In this document: one piece after another, positions 54,625 through 64,000 of the stretch
How the letters are laid out: the number at the start of each line of letters is the position of its first letter
Numbering within the stretch: position 1 is the stretch's first letter
Assembly (NCBI GenBank): GCA_014946745.1
Contig: JADCRD010000001.1
Location: 248,001 to 312,000, forward strand
DNA length: 64,000 nucleotides
From: Lysobacterales bacterium
GTDB taxonomy: Bacteria > Pseudomonadota > Gammaproteobacteria > Xanthomonadales > Xanthomonadaceae
Reading direction: 5' to 3'
Notes under the pieces: generated by a model
Databases searched by the model: none
What the model was told of the DNA's origin: nothing
Seen by the model: the letters and a program-made list of their open reading frames with translations, nothing else
Position numbers and translations under genes: made by a program

Positions 54625-54778
54625 GGTGGGTCAAGACCCACCCTATGGACTGAATGGGGTGGGTCAAGACCCACCCCATGGACTGAATTGGGTGGGTCAA
54701 GACCCACCCTATGCACCGAACGGGGTGGGTCAAGACCCACCCTATGCACCGAACGGGGCGGGTCAAGACCCACCCGAT
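54625..54778. repeat. 33-bp tandem array of GGTGGGTC palindromes
   Basis: Five units start at 54625, 54658, 54691, 54724 and 54757, period exactly 33 bp; core GGTGGGTCAAGACCCACC. Linkers are in two sub-groups (ATGGACTGAAT for units 1-2, ATGCACCGAAC for units 3-4), showing stepwise duplication. It ends 13 bp before the stop of the amidohydrolase. Confidence 0.92.
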
Positions 54779-54791
54779 GGACATCGCTGAC

Positions 54792-56378
<1,587 letters not shown>

Positions 56379-56494
56379 GGCGTGGCCTTGAGTGTGTGCA
56401 GCACCAAAGTGTGGCCCCTGCTGCGCGCGGGCGGGGAGGGGCGCAAGTCATGACTTCGTGGGAATCGGGGGGCGGGAGTTGAGAGTTGAGAGTC

Positions 56495-56519
56495 GGGATT
56501 GGGGATTGGGGATTGGGAT
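56495..56519. repeat. GGGATT hexamer array (single arm)
   Basis: CGGGATTGGGGATTGGGGAT-type array between the divergent amidohydrolase and PHB-oligomer hydrolase genes. A related GGAATCGGGGGG lies just before it. No facing arm is seen nearby. Confidence 0.75.
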
Positions 56520-56665
56520 GCGCAGCGGCGGCCGGGTGTGTGCGCTTTGGATGAGCCCACGCTGGCCGCTCGGCCCGCGTCGAACCGCAGCGGGCGGTCC
56601 GGGAGCTGCTTGGGCTGTACCAAAGTACGATGGTTCGCTGCGCGGGTCGCGCCGAGCATCCGGAC

Positions 56666-58495
56666 ATGCCATCAATCCGCCTACCTGCACTCTTGAGCTG
56701 CCTCGCGCTCGCGGCCTGCGCTACCGTTCCCGCACCGAACGAGGCCGTGCCCATGCGACTGTCCGACGTCCGCGAGACCGCGCACCGCGCGCCCGATGAT
56801 CTGCTCAGCGCTGGGCTGGGGCTGACTGGCCTGCAGCAGGCCACACCGCCTGTCGTGGCGGATGCGGATTCGCCCACTGCGCCGGAGCTGCGTCGCCGCG
56901 CGGTCTGGGCCAACTGGCGTGGCATTGCCGATCTGACCCCGGGCGGCGGATTCGCTGAGGTGTACGGCGCGCTGCCGGCCGTGCCCGGGCGCGAGTTCCA
57001 TGCGCTCGCCTGGTTGCCCGACGCGCGCCAGCCGCATCGGGTGATGCTGCAGCTGCCCGATGCCTTCGATGCGCGCGCGCGCTGTCTGATCGTGACTGCG
57101 TCTTCCGGTTCGCGCGGCATCTACGGGGCGATCTCGCTGGCCGGCGGCTGGGGCCTGCCACGCGGCTGCGCAGTCGCCTACACCGACAAGGGCGCGGGCA
57201 CGGGCTTTGTCGACATGGCCAGCGGAGAGGGTGCGGGGCTCTCGGGCCTCGTCGACGGCGGTCCTGAATTCTTGATCGAAGCGAGCGGCGCGCCGCTGCT
57301 TGCATTGAAACACGCGCACAGCGGCGACCATCCGGAGGCCGACTGGGGCCGCCATCTGCGTCAGGCCGCGGAGTTCGGCCTGCAGCAGCTCGGCCGCGCG
57401 CTGCCGGCGCAGGCGCCGTTTACCTTCGAGAACACCCGAATCATCGCGGTAGGTGTGTCCAACGGCGGCGCAGCGGTGCTGCGGGCTGCAGAGCAGGCGG
57501 AGGACTGGCTGGATGCGGCGGTGGCGATCGCGCCCAATGTGCATGTCGCGAACCGCGGTCGCCCCGCCTTCGATTACGGCACCGAAGCCGGTGTGCTCAT
57601 GCCCTGCGCGCTGCTGGATGCGCGCTTCGACGCCACGCCTTTCGCACGGGCTGCGCAAGCGGCACCCGCGCACTGGCAGCAGGCCTGTGCGCTGGCGCAT
57701 GCGGCCGGCCTGCTGGCTGCGGATTCCATCGACGCGCAGATCCGCGAAGCCGGTCAGCGTCTGTACGAGGGCGGCTGGACGGACGAGGCCATCGCTGCCG
57801 GCGCGCTGAGCGTCAGCTTCGAGATGTGGCGTGCGGTCGGTGCGACCTATGCTTCGGCCTATCTGCGCCGCGGGCCAGCCGACATGCCCTGCGGATACCG
57901 CGTCGCCGCGGTGGATGCGCAGGGTCAGCCACGCGCCACCACGGTCGCCGAGCGCGCGCTGATCTGGAGCGATGGCTCGGGCATTCCGCCGACCGCCGGC
58001 GCGCAGCTGCTGTCGCCGAGCGAAGGCGAGCTGCCGCCCCCGCTGGCCGGCCTGCGCTGTCTCGCCGAGCTGTGGGATGGCGGCAGCGAGGATGCGCGCA
58101 GTCTCCGCGCCGCGGTCGCGAAGACCCAGGCGGGGCCACCGCGCGCCGGCCTGCCGCTGACCGTTTTGCACGGGCTCGACGACGGTCTGATTCCCGAGGC
58201 CTTCAGCAGCGCGGCCTACGTCGCCCAGGCCGAGCAGGCGGGGCGTGCGCTGCGCTACTGGCAGCTGCCGCATGTGCAGCACTTCGACGGTTTTCTCGGC
58301 GCGCCGCCGCTGGCCGCGCGCTACCTGCCGCTGATGCCGTATGCGTATCGCGCGCTGGATCAGGTCTGGGCCGATCTCGAAGCCGGTCGCGGGCCGCGTA
58401 GCGAGCGTCTGCGCGTGGCGGCCGAGCCGCGCGGCATCGCAGGCGCGGGCGTGGCGCCGCTGCGGGCGGAGCACCTCGCGTTGCCGGCTGACTGA
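56666..58495 (+). CDS. 3-hydroxybutyrate oligomer hydrolase, predicted lipoprotein
   Basis: 609 residues. N-terminus SCLALAACATV with a lipobox (LAAC), so probably anchored to the outer membrane. Alpha/beta hydrolase: IIAVGVSNGGAAVLRAAEQA with nucleophile Ser near 264, TASSGSRGIYGAISLAGGWG and the C-terminal VLHGLDDGLIPEAFSS and LPHVQHFDGFLG supply Asp and His candidates. Family members split short PHB oligomers to monomers. It is just upstream of phaE and phaC. Confidence 0.85.
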   Translation: MPSIRLPALLSCLALAACATVPAPNEAVPMRLSDVRETAHRAPDDLLSAGLGLTGLQQATPPVVADADSPTAPELRRRAVWANWRGIADLTPGGGFAEVYGALPAVPGREFHALAWLPDARQPHRVMLQLPDAFDARARCLIVTASSGSRGIYGAISLAGGWGLPRGCAVAYTDKGAGTGFVDMASGEGAGLSGLVDGGPEFLIEASGAPLLALKHAHSGDHPEADWGRHLRQAAEFGLQQLGRALPAQAPFTFENTRIIAVGVSNGGAAVLRAAEQAEDWLDAAVAIAPNVHVANRGRPAFDYGTEAGVLMPCALLDARFDATPFARAAQAAPAHWQQACALAHAAGLLAADSIDAQIREAGQRLYEGGWTDEAIAAGALSVSFEMWRAVGATYASAYLRRGPADMPCGYRVAAVDAQGQPRATTVAERALIWSDGSGIPPTAGAQLLSPSEGELPPPLAGLRCLAELWDGGSEDARSLRAAVAKTQAGPPRAGLPLTVLHGLDDGLIPEAFSSAAYVAQAEQAGRALRYWQLPHVQHFDGFLGAPPLAARYLPLMPYAYRALDQVWADLEAGRGPRSERLRVAAEPRGIAGAGVAPLRAEHLALPAD

Positions 58496-58653
58496 GCCCG
58501 CCTCGGGTCGGCATCGAAGGCTGGCGGATGCGCCGATGCCCAGCCTGAACCGCAATACCCCTGTGCTAGCATCCGGTCGCATTGACGTAGGGCTCACCGC
58601 GTTTTTCGCGAGGCCGCTGCGAACCGCAATTTCCCTTGCGCCACGAGGCTCCG

Positions 58654-59757
58654 ATGAGCGCCGCCACGCCTGATTTTTCCGCCTTCGATCCTGCGCGCAT
58701 GGCCGAGCAGGTGATGGGGTTCTGGAGTTCCTTCGCGCGGCCGCAGCCGGCGCCGCCACCGTCGCCGTTCGCGGCCGTCCAGCAAATGTTCGGCGCGCCG
58801 GCTCCGCCGATGCCGGGGGGCGACCTCTTCGGTCAGGCCCAGCACATGTACGCCCAGCTGCAGCAGGCCCTGCTGCCGGCGCTGCAGGCGCAGAGTTTCG
58901 ATGTCGACAGCGTGGTTCAGCTGTGGCGCAAGACCTTCGGCGATGCGCCAGCCATCCCGCCTGCGCTGATGGTGCCGAGCTTTCTCGCGCCGATGGCCGC
59001 CGGCGGCTCGCCGGGCTTTGCCGCCGAGCTGCGCGGTGCGCTGGGTGCCGCACCGCTGGGCCTGATGCGCGAGCACCAGCAGCGCTGGCAGGCCTTCGCC
59101 CAGGCGCAGATCGATCTGCAGGCGGTGATGGAGCGCTACAGCACGCTGATGCAGAAGGTGCAGCGCGAGGGTATGGGCCGCTTCGAGACCAAACTGCGCG
59201 CCCACAGCGAGCCCGGCAAGCAGCTGGCGTCGGCGCGAGCGCTGTTCGACCTGTGGGTCGATGCCAGCGAGGAAGCCTTCGCCCAGATCGCACTCGGCCC
59301 CGAGTACCGCCACGTCTATGGTGAGCTGGTCAATGCGCAGATGCGACTGCGCCAGTGCGGCATGGCCATCGTCGAGGAGCAGCTGAAGGCCGTGGGCCTG
59401 CCCTCGCGCACCGAGCTCGACTCCAACCACAAGCGCACGCACGAGCTGAGCCGCGAAGTCCGCGCCTTGAAGCAGCGTCTGGCCGAGCTGGAGCTGGCCG
59501 CGCAGGGCAGCGCGAGCGCGTCGCGCCCCGCGCCCGCGCCGTCGCCGGCATCGCGCACGGTCGAGCCGCAGGCCCAGGCCGAACCCGCACGCGCCAGCCA
59601 AGCGCCGTTACCCAAGCCCCGCGCCAAGGCCACCAAGCCGGCCGCGAAGGCCGCGGCGAAGCGGGCGGTCAAGGCCAGCGCCAGCCGCAAGAAAGCACTG
59701 CCGCCGCTGGCGGCGGTCACGCCCAAGGCGCCCGCCCGCGCACGCAAGGGACGCTGA
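58654..59757 (+). CDS. phaE: Class III PHA synthase subunit PhaE
   Basis: 367 residues. The N-terminus (ARMAEQVMGFWSSFARP) and central helices with FETKLRAHSEPGKQLASARA and YRHVYGELVNAQMRLRQCGM are PhaE features; it partners PhaC. The C-terminal ~70 residues are unusual: Ala/Pro/Lys-rich with PKPRAKATKPAAKAAAKRAV and PKAPARARKGR, strongly basic and probably disordered. Such a tail resembles those of nucleoid-binding phasins (PhaF, PhaM). ATG 58654; phaC starts 3 bp after the stop. Confidence 0.9.
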   Translation: MSAATPDFSAFDPARMAEQVMGFWSSFARPQPAPPPSPFAAVQQMFGAPAPPMPGGDLFGQAQHMYAQLQQALLPALQAQSFDVDSVVQLWRKTFGDAPAIPPALMVPSFLAPMAAGGSPGFAAELRGALGAAPLGLMREHQQRWQAFAQAQIDLQAVMERYSTLMQKVQREGMGRFETKLRAHSEPGKQLASARALFDLWVDASEEAFAQIALGPEYRHVYGELVNAQMRLRQCGMAIVEEQLKAVGLPSRTELDSNHKRTHELSREVRALKQRLAELELAAQGSASASRPAPAPSPASRTVEPQAQAEPARASQAPLPKPRAKATKPAAKAAAKRAVKASASRKKALPPLAAVTPKAPARARKGR

Positions 59758-59760
59758 TCC

Positions 59761-60849
59761 ATGCAGCCGATGAACCTTCCCTCGATGATCGGCCCGCTGG
59801 GCTTCACTCCCGCCAAGCTGATGCAGGACCTGCTCGACGCCCAGCGCAAGCTGCGCGAGGGCATTGACAGCCTGCAGCGCGCTGGCGATGTCGATTACGG
59901 CGCCACCCGCAAGGAGCTGATCTGGCAGGACGGCCGCGTCTGCCTGTACCGCTACCGCGGCGAGCGCGAACCCACGGCTGCGGTGCCGATCCTGATCTGC
60001 TACGCCCTGGTCAACCGGCCCTACATGGTCGACCTGCAGCACGACCGCTCGCTGGTGCGGCAGCTGCTGGCCCGCGGCGAGGACGTCTACATCATCGACT
60101 GGGGCTACCCGGACCGCAGCCACCGCTACGAGACGCTCGACGACTACATCAACGGTTACCTGCACGCCTGCGTGCTCGAGGTCTGCCGTCGCCATAAGCT
60201 GGCCGCGATCAACCTGCTCGGCGTCTGCCAGGGCGGCGCGTTCTCGCTGTGCTACACCAGCCTGCACCCCGAGCGCGTGCGCAACCTGATCACCATGGTC
60301 ACACCGGTGGACTTCCATACCCCGGACAACATGCTGAGCAGCTGGACGCGCGGGTTGGACGTCGACCTCTTCGTCGACACGCTGGGTAATGTGCCCGCCG
60401 ACCTGATGAACCTCTGCTACCTCACGCTCAAGCCCTACCGCCTGTTCCTTCAGAAGTACATCGGCTTCGTCGAGCAGATGGACGACCCGGTGGAAGTGGA
60501 AAACTTCGTGCGCATGGAGCGCTGGATCTTCGACTCGCCGGATCAGGTGGGCGAGGCCTTCCGGCAGTTCATCAAGGACTTCTACCAGGGCAACAAGCTG
60601 CTGCGCGGCGACGTCTTCATCGGCGAGCAGCGCGTCGACCTCGGCAATGTGCGCTGCCCGGTGCTCAACATCTACGCCGAGCAGGACCATCTGGTGCCGC
60701 CGGACGCCTCGCGCGCGCTCAAGGCCGCCGCCGGCACCCGCGACTACACCGAGATCAGCTTCCGCGGCGGCCACATCGGCATCTACGTCTCCGGCCGCGC
60801 CCAGCGCGAGGTGCCGGGGGCGATCGAGGAGTGGTTGCGCAAGCGCTGA
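59761..60849 (+). CDS. phaC: Class III poly(3-hydroxyalkanoate) synthase subunit PhaC
   Basis: 362 residues, the normal size for class III. Lipase-like box GVCQGG with catalytic Cys 156, NIYAEQDHLVPPDASRAL with Asp and SFRGGHIGIYVSGRAQ with His complete the triad. Polymerises (R)-3-hydroxybutyryl-CoA on granules together with PhaE. Confidence 0.95.
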   Translation: MQPMNLPSMIGPLGFTPAKLMQDLLDAQRKLREGIDSLQRAGDVDYGATRKELIWQDGRVCLYRYRGEREPTAAVPILICYALVNRPYMVDLQHDRSLVRQLLARGEDVYIIDWGYPDRSHRYETLDDYINGYLHACVLEVCRRHKLAAINLLGVCQGGAFSLCYTSLHPERVRNLITMVTPVDFHTPDNMLSSWTRGLDVDLFVDTLGNVPADLMNLCYLTLKPYRLFLQKYIGFVEQMDDPVEVENFVRMERWIFDSPDQVGEAFRQFIKDFYQGNKLLRGDVFIGEQRVDLGNVRCPVLNIYAEQDHLVPPDASRALKAAAGTRDYTEISFRGGHIGIYVSGRAQREVPGAIEEWLRKR

Positions 60850-60867
60850 GCGCATGGGGAGTGCCGC

Positions 60868-61425
60868 ATGACAGAGCACGACAAGGTCGTCGCGCGCGAT
60901 GACCTCAAGGGTTGGGTGTGGCTGCTGCTGGGACTGCTCGCCGGGGCTGTGGGGAGTGCGATCGTGATGCAGGTCGTCGTGTTCCCCCTGCGGCTCGCGG
61001 CGCAACGAGAAGCACCGATATGGACCGAGCCCGCCCCGTTCATGGAGCGCGGGCTGCAGACGCGCGCCTACCGGGATCAAAGCCCCTGCGTGAAATCGAC
61101 ACTGCAGATGCACATCGGGACCTGGGAGGGTTCAAGCCGGTTGGCCAATGGCGAGACCTCCCGCTGGCGCAATGTGCGTCGCGCCGATGGTCGCTTCGAG
61201 ATCCGTTTTCTTCTTGAGGATGGCACGGTGCAATCCCGGGAACGCGGTTACTGGGCCATCACCGGCTGCATCTACGCGAGCCTGATCACCGAGGTCGATA
61301 GCGAGCCGGCACTGTTCCAGGAGGTCTATCGCGTGCACGAGATCAGCGGCGAACACCTCGTGTATTCCAACTACCGCACCGGCAACGTATTCGAACAGAG
61401 GCGCGTGTCCTCGATCGACGAGTGA
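60868..61425 (+). CDS. Hypothetical single-span membrane protein
   Basis: 185 residues. A short cytoplasmic start, one membrane helix (about 15-38, GWVWLLLGLLAGAVGSAIVM), then an extracytoplasmic beta-rich domain with several aromatic and Glu/Arg residues (YWAITGCIYASLITEVDSEP; two cysteines). The domain has the look of a small lipocalin-like barrel, but no family is recognised. 18 bp after phaC, so maybe co-transcribed. Confidence 0.65.
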   Translation: MTEHDKVVARDDLKGWVWLLLGLLAGAVGSAIVMQVVVFPLRLAAQREAPIWTEPAPFMERGLQTRAYRDQSPCVKSTLQMHIGTWEGSSRLANGETSRWRNVRRADGRFEIRFLLEDGTVQSRERGYWAITGCIYASLITEVDSEPALFQEVYRVHEISGEHLVYSNYRTGNVFEQRRVSSIDE

Positions 61426-61558
61426 GCGTGCTGCCGCGGCTGGCGGACACGCGGGATGCGGAACACGCGACTTGACGCATCCGGTATTGGCAGCCTCGCT
61501 CCCTGCCTCAACACTGCGCGGCACGCCCGACGTTCGCGGGCTTCCCTGGGGTCTTCGC

Positions 61559-62149
61559 ATGCGCTGCGTGTCGCGCTTGTCCGCTTTGCTGCTGCTCTTT
61601 CTGATCGCCGGCTGTGCCACCCGCGCCCCGCTGGAAATTGACGGCCGGCACTGGGCCTTCGGCTATCACGGGCCCTCGGCCGAAGTGCTGCGCGAGGCCG
61701 TGCCGGTGGTGTTCCAAACAGCCAAGGACGACAACATTGGGTTGATCCAGGACCTTGAGCGCGCCCACGGCATAGATCGTGAGCGGATCCTTCGTGCGGC
61801 CTTCGACGCCAGCTTCGGTGCGGCCAGGATTCGCGCGCCGCGCGGCAGCCGCTGGCTGCTGCAGCCGGGGCGTGTCGGGCTCGCCGAGCGCAACTTTTCC
61901 AGTCTGATGAAGCCGCAGCTCGGCGCCAGCCTGAGCCTGGTCTCAGGCACCGGCGAGTACCTGTGGCACGGCCGCGAGTTCGTCGACATCGACAGCCCCG
62001 ATCTGCCCTTCTTCAGCCTGGAACAGCTGCGGGATTCGCCGGTGCTGCTGGACGAGGCCTGGCGGGCCGCCGCCCATGTACTGATGCGCCGCCTGCTCGC
62101 CAAGCATCGCGCCGGCTTGCGCGATCGCCGCGAGGGCTATGCCGATTGA
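61559..62149 (+). CDS. Hypothetical lipoprotein
   Basis: 196 residues; ATG 61559 begins MRCVSRLSALLLLFLIAGCA with lipobox IAGC. The mature domain is alpha/beta with no recognised family. The upstream in-frame extension lacks features. It faces the AcpH-like gene with a 24-bp gap. Confidence 0.6.
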   Translation: MRCVSRLSALLLLFLIAGCATRAPLEIDGRHWAFGYHGPSAEVLREAVPVVFQTAKDDNIGLIQDLERAHGIDRERILRAAFDASFGAARIRAPRGSRWLLQPGRVGLAERNFSSLMKPQLGASLSLVSGTGEYLWHGREFVDIDSPDLPFFSLEQLRDSPVLLDEAWRAAAHVLMRRLLAKHRAGLRDRREGYAD

Positions 62150-62173
62150 TCGCGACGCGAGTGCGGCGGCGCT

Positions 62174-62779
62174 TCATGGCCAGCCGCGGCCCTGCAAGCG
62201 TCGCCTTGCATGCGTGGCTTCGCGTTGCAGATCGGGAAAGAAGGCCCTGAACCCGACCTCGATACGTGTCGCATGCGCGGTCAGGCCCGGCAGGAGTGCG
62301 ACAAGACCCGCGCCGCCGCCGGACAGGCGTGCAGCCATGCGGCTCAACGCCCGATCCACGCTCGCGCGCTGCCGATAGCTGCTCAACCAGTCGCCCGAGG
62401 CCATGAGGGGGGCGATGCGCTGCAGGCGCGGCGGCAGCTCAGGCAGCCGTCGCAGCAGCAGGGCGTAGACGCGCTGGCTGAATGCCTCCAGCGGCTGGCT
62501 CGAATAGTCAGCCCAGTCGCGCGCCAGCAGATGGTCGAAGTAGACATCCATAGCGATGCCTGCGAATCGCCGCTGGCCCTGCGGAAACAGCGCTTTCAGT
62601 GCGAGCACCTGCGGATGCGCGTCGGTGTAGCTGTCGATGTGGCGATGCAGGCGAATCTCGCGCTGCACCTCGGGAGCCCAGGACGAGAGATCGGCGCCAA
62701 CCACGAAGTCGCCCAGCAGCGCGCCGAGCAGGGCATCCTCGCTGTGATCCGCGAGGTGGAGATGGGCGAGGTAGTTCAT
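62174..62779 (-). CDS. Acyl-carrier-protein phosphodiesterase (AcpH-like)
   Basis: 201 residues starting MNYLAHLHLADHSEDALLGA (ATG 62779). LGDFVVGADLSSWAPEVQRE, IRLHRHIDSYTDAHP and AMDVYFDHLLARDW are the HD-type metal-site region of AcpH, which removes 4'-phosphopantetheine from ACP. The longer upstream frame is not supported. The gene is between phaB and the lipoprotein; the link to PHB is positional. Confidence 0.88.
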   Translation of the reverse strand: MNYLAHLHLADHSEDALLGALLGDFVVGADLSSWAPEVQREIRLHRHIDSYTDAHPQVLALKALFPQGQRRFAGIAMDVYFDHLLARDWADYSSQPLEAFSQRVYALLLRRLPELPPRLQRIAPLMASGDWLSSYRQRASVDRALSRMAARLSGGGAGLVALLPGLTAHATRIEVGFRAFFPDLQREATHARRRLQGRGWP

Positions 62780-62873
62780 GGCCGCAGTGTGCCTCGGCGC
62801 CTTCGCCTCGGGACGGCCCGAGATCGCAGGGGCTGCGCGCAGGAACGCGCGAGCTGGCGTGGCAGGGCCAGCC

Positions 62874-63614
62874 TCAGAAGCTGATGAACAGCCCGCCGTT
62901 GACCGGCAGCAGGGCGCCGGTGATATAGCCCGAACCTTCGGCGGCCAGGAAGTCGACCACGCGGGCGATCTCGGCTGGCTGGGCGATGCGGCCGACCGGG
63001 ATCTGCTGCAGGATCTTCTCGCGGACCGGCTGCGGGATCGTCTGCACCATCGGCGTGTCGCAGTAGCCCGGGGCCACCGAGTTGACCGTGATGCCCTTGG
63101 CCGCCACTTCGCGCGCCAGCGCCATGGTGAAGCCGTGCACGCCGGCTTTCGCGGCCGCGTAGTTGGTCTGGCCGAACTGCCCGGTCTGACCGTTGATCGA
63201 ACTGATGTTGATGATGCGGCCATAGCCTTGGGCGATCATCGGCTCGATCGCCGGTCGACACAGGTGGTAGAGCGCGTTGAGGTTGACCCCAAGCACGGCG
63301 TCCCAGTGGTGCTTCTCCAGCTTGCGCAGGGTCGCGTCGCGAGTGATGCCCGCGCTGTTGACCAGCACATCGAGTCGGCCGTGGCGGGCGATGATCTCGG
63401 CGATCGCGCGGGCGCAGGCCTCGTGGTCGCTGACGTCGAGCGCGAGGGTCTCGAGATCGGCCAGGCCGGGCAGGGCGCGCAGCTCGGCGAGTCGCGCTTC
63501 CGGCAGGCTGATATCCGCGGCGATCACACGGTGACCGCTGGCGACCAGGGCCTGGCAGGTGGCGGCGCCGATTCCGCCGGTGCCGCCGGTGACGAGGGCG
63601 ATACGTGGGGTCAT
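62874..63614 (-). CDS. phaB: Acetoacetyl-CoA reductase PhaB (SDR family)
   Basis: 246 residues. Short-chain dehydrogenase: TGGTGGIGAATCQALVASGH for NADPH, NSAGITRDATLRKLEKHHWD, catalytic IISSINGQTGQ (Ser) and YAAAKAG (Tyr/Lys), and the PhaB-type VNSVAPGYCDTPMVQTIPQP. It makes (R)-3-hydroxybutyryl-CoA for PhaC. On the strand opposite to phaEC, downstream of the phaR-like gene. Confidence 0.92.
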   Translation of the reverse strand: MTPRIALVTGGTGGIGAATCQALVASGHRVIAADISLPEARLAELRALPGLADLETLALDVSDHEACARAIAEIIARHGRLDVLVNSAGITRDATLRKLEKHHWDAVLGVNLNALYHLCRPAIEPMIAQGYGRIINISSINGQTGQFGQTNYAAAKAGVHGFTMALAREVAAKGITVNSVAPGYCDTPMVQTIPQPVREKILQQIPVGRIAQPAEIARVVDFLAAEGSGYITGALLPVNGGLFISF

Positions 63615-63783
63615 TGAGCGTATCCCGAATGCAATGTGCAGCTAGCGCTGGATGATGCTGCGCAGGCCCGCGCCGAAGCTACCGCTGCGCGCACAGCGAT
63701 GGCTCCCAGAGCGATCGTCTGCGCCGCCTCAGCGGCTTCAAGTGCGGGTGCTGTCCGCAGCACTCAGCTGGAATCGACAACGC

Positions 63784-64000
63784 TCAGCGAGGACGCGGTT
63801 TGCTGCCGCTGGTCGGAGGCTCAGGCTTGTCTTTCGCCTCGCTGGCGGGCGCTTCCGGGCGCGTAGCGCCGGGGCGCAGCATGCCCTCCTGGAAGCTTTT
63901 CCACAGATCGAGATTGCGCTCGGTCAGCTGATTGAGCATCGAGAAGGGCGTCTTGCCCAGCAGGCTGTTGAGCTGATTGCGGAACTGATGCTGCTGGTCG
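63784..64000 (-). CDS. phaR: 3' end of a probable PHA synthesis regulator PhaR (partial)
   Basis: Last 72 codons; the 5' end lies beyond the window. Reading HQFRNQLNSLLGKTPFSMLN then LTERNLDLWKSFQEGMLRPG, which matches the C-terminal helical part of PhaR (regulator that senses PHB) more than typical phasins, followed by a Pro/Ala/Lys-rich end. 169 bp before phaB on the same strand, as in phaR-phaB neighbours elsewhere. A phasin cannot be excluded. Confidence 0.6.
   Translation of the reverse strand, partial: DQQHQFRNQLNSLLGKTPFSMLNQLTERNLDLWKSFQEGMLRPGATRPEAPASEAKDKPEPPTSGSKPRPR

Noticed and set aside
54625-54778. CRISPR or iteron origin
   Set aside because: Linkers are only 15 bp and fall into two near-identical groups; no replication gene nearby.

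Overview
The window is a GC-rich chromosomal segment with densely packed genes. Several traits point to the Lysobacterales (Xanthomonadales) of the Gammaproteobacteria: a fused N-acetylglutamate synthase/kinase next to an acetylcitrulline-type deacetylase, an ECF42-type sigma factor with DGPF/YCII partners, a carbohydrate TonB receptor beside a tryptophan-halogenase-like flavoprotein and a GH13 amylase, and abundant intergenic palindromes and GGGATT repeats. I do not assign a genus. There is no prophage, plasmid or CRISPR; the only transposon trace is a decayed IS3-type remnant near 14 kb.

Layout. 0-6.2 kb: arginine biosynthesis (argE-type deacetylase, argB synthase/kinase, a GNAT gene, argC, argH). 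6.4-13.6 kb: a small exported protein, then a minus-strand operon of a DUF3857/transglutaminase-like protein and two paralogous exported Sel1-repeat proteins. 13.9-14.9 kb: IS remnant and a small exported protein. 15.0-19.2 kb: an ECF sigma operon (YCII-YCII-SRPBCC-DUF1428-sigma) and a second operon (DUF1428-YdeI), each preceded by the same TGTCGA-N17-CGACC element. 19.5-24.5 kb: DUF4349 lipoprotein, TonB receptor, alpha/beta hydrolase, tRNA-Leu(CAA). 24.9-30.7 kb: type II secretion gspL-M-N, an inositol-phosphatase-family gene, nudE, cysQ, mazG. 31-35.5 kb: class III aminotransferase and an exported beta-propeller protein. 35.7-43.4 kb: queA-tgt-yajC-secD-secF, suhB and divergent trmJ. 43.9-45.5 kb: histone-deacetylase-like hydrolase and rhomboid protease. 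45.7-54.5 kb: alpha-glucan locus (GH13, TonB receptor, halogenase-like protein) and a GST. 54.8-64 kb: exported amidohydrolase, then polyhydroxybutyrate genes (oligomer hydrolase, phaE, phaC, and on the other strand phaB and the 3' end of a probable phaR), with two small envelope proteins and an AcpH-like gene between.

How the genes work together. The arg genes form the acetylated-intermediate route known from Xanthomonas. The sigma factor very probably drives its own operon and the DUF1428-YdeI pair. The alpha-glucan genes share a 12-bp palindrome (ATACGTAT core) upstream of the receptor and the halogenase, suggesting a common LacI-type regulator. The pha genes make, regulate and degrade PHB, although the degradation/synthesis and reduction/regulation arms are on opposite strands.

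The most distinctive structural feature is a family of short palindromes (core GGTGGGTC/GACCCACC, and a GGTGGGCC variant). They sit at the 3' ends of genes, form exact tandem arrays with periods of 49, 33 and 32 bp, and in three genes supply the stop codon. A second family of GGGATT hexamer arrays, sometimes as facing pairs, supplies the last codons and stop of queA.
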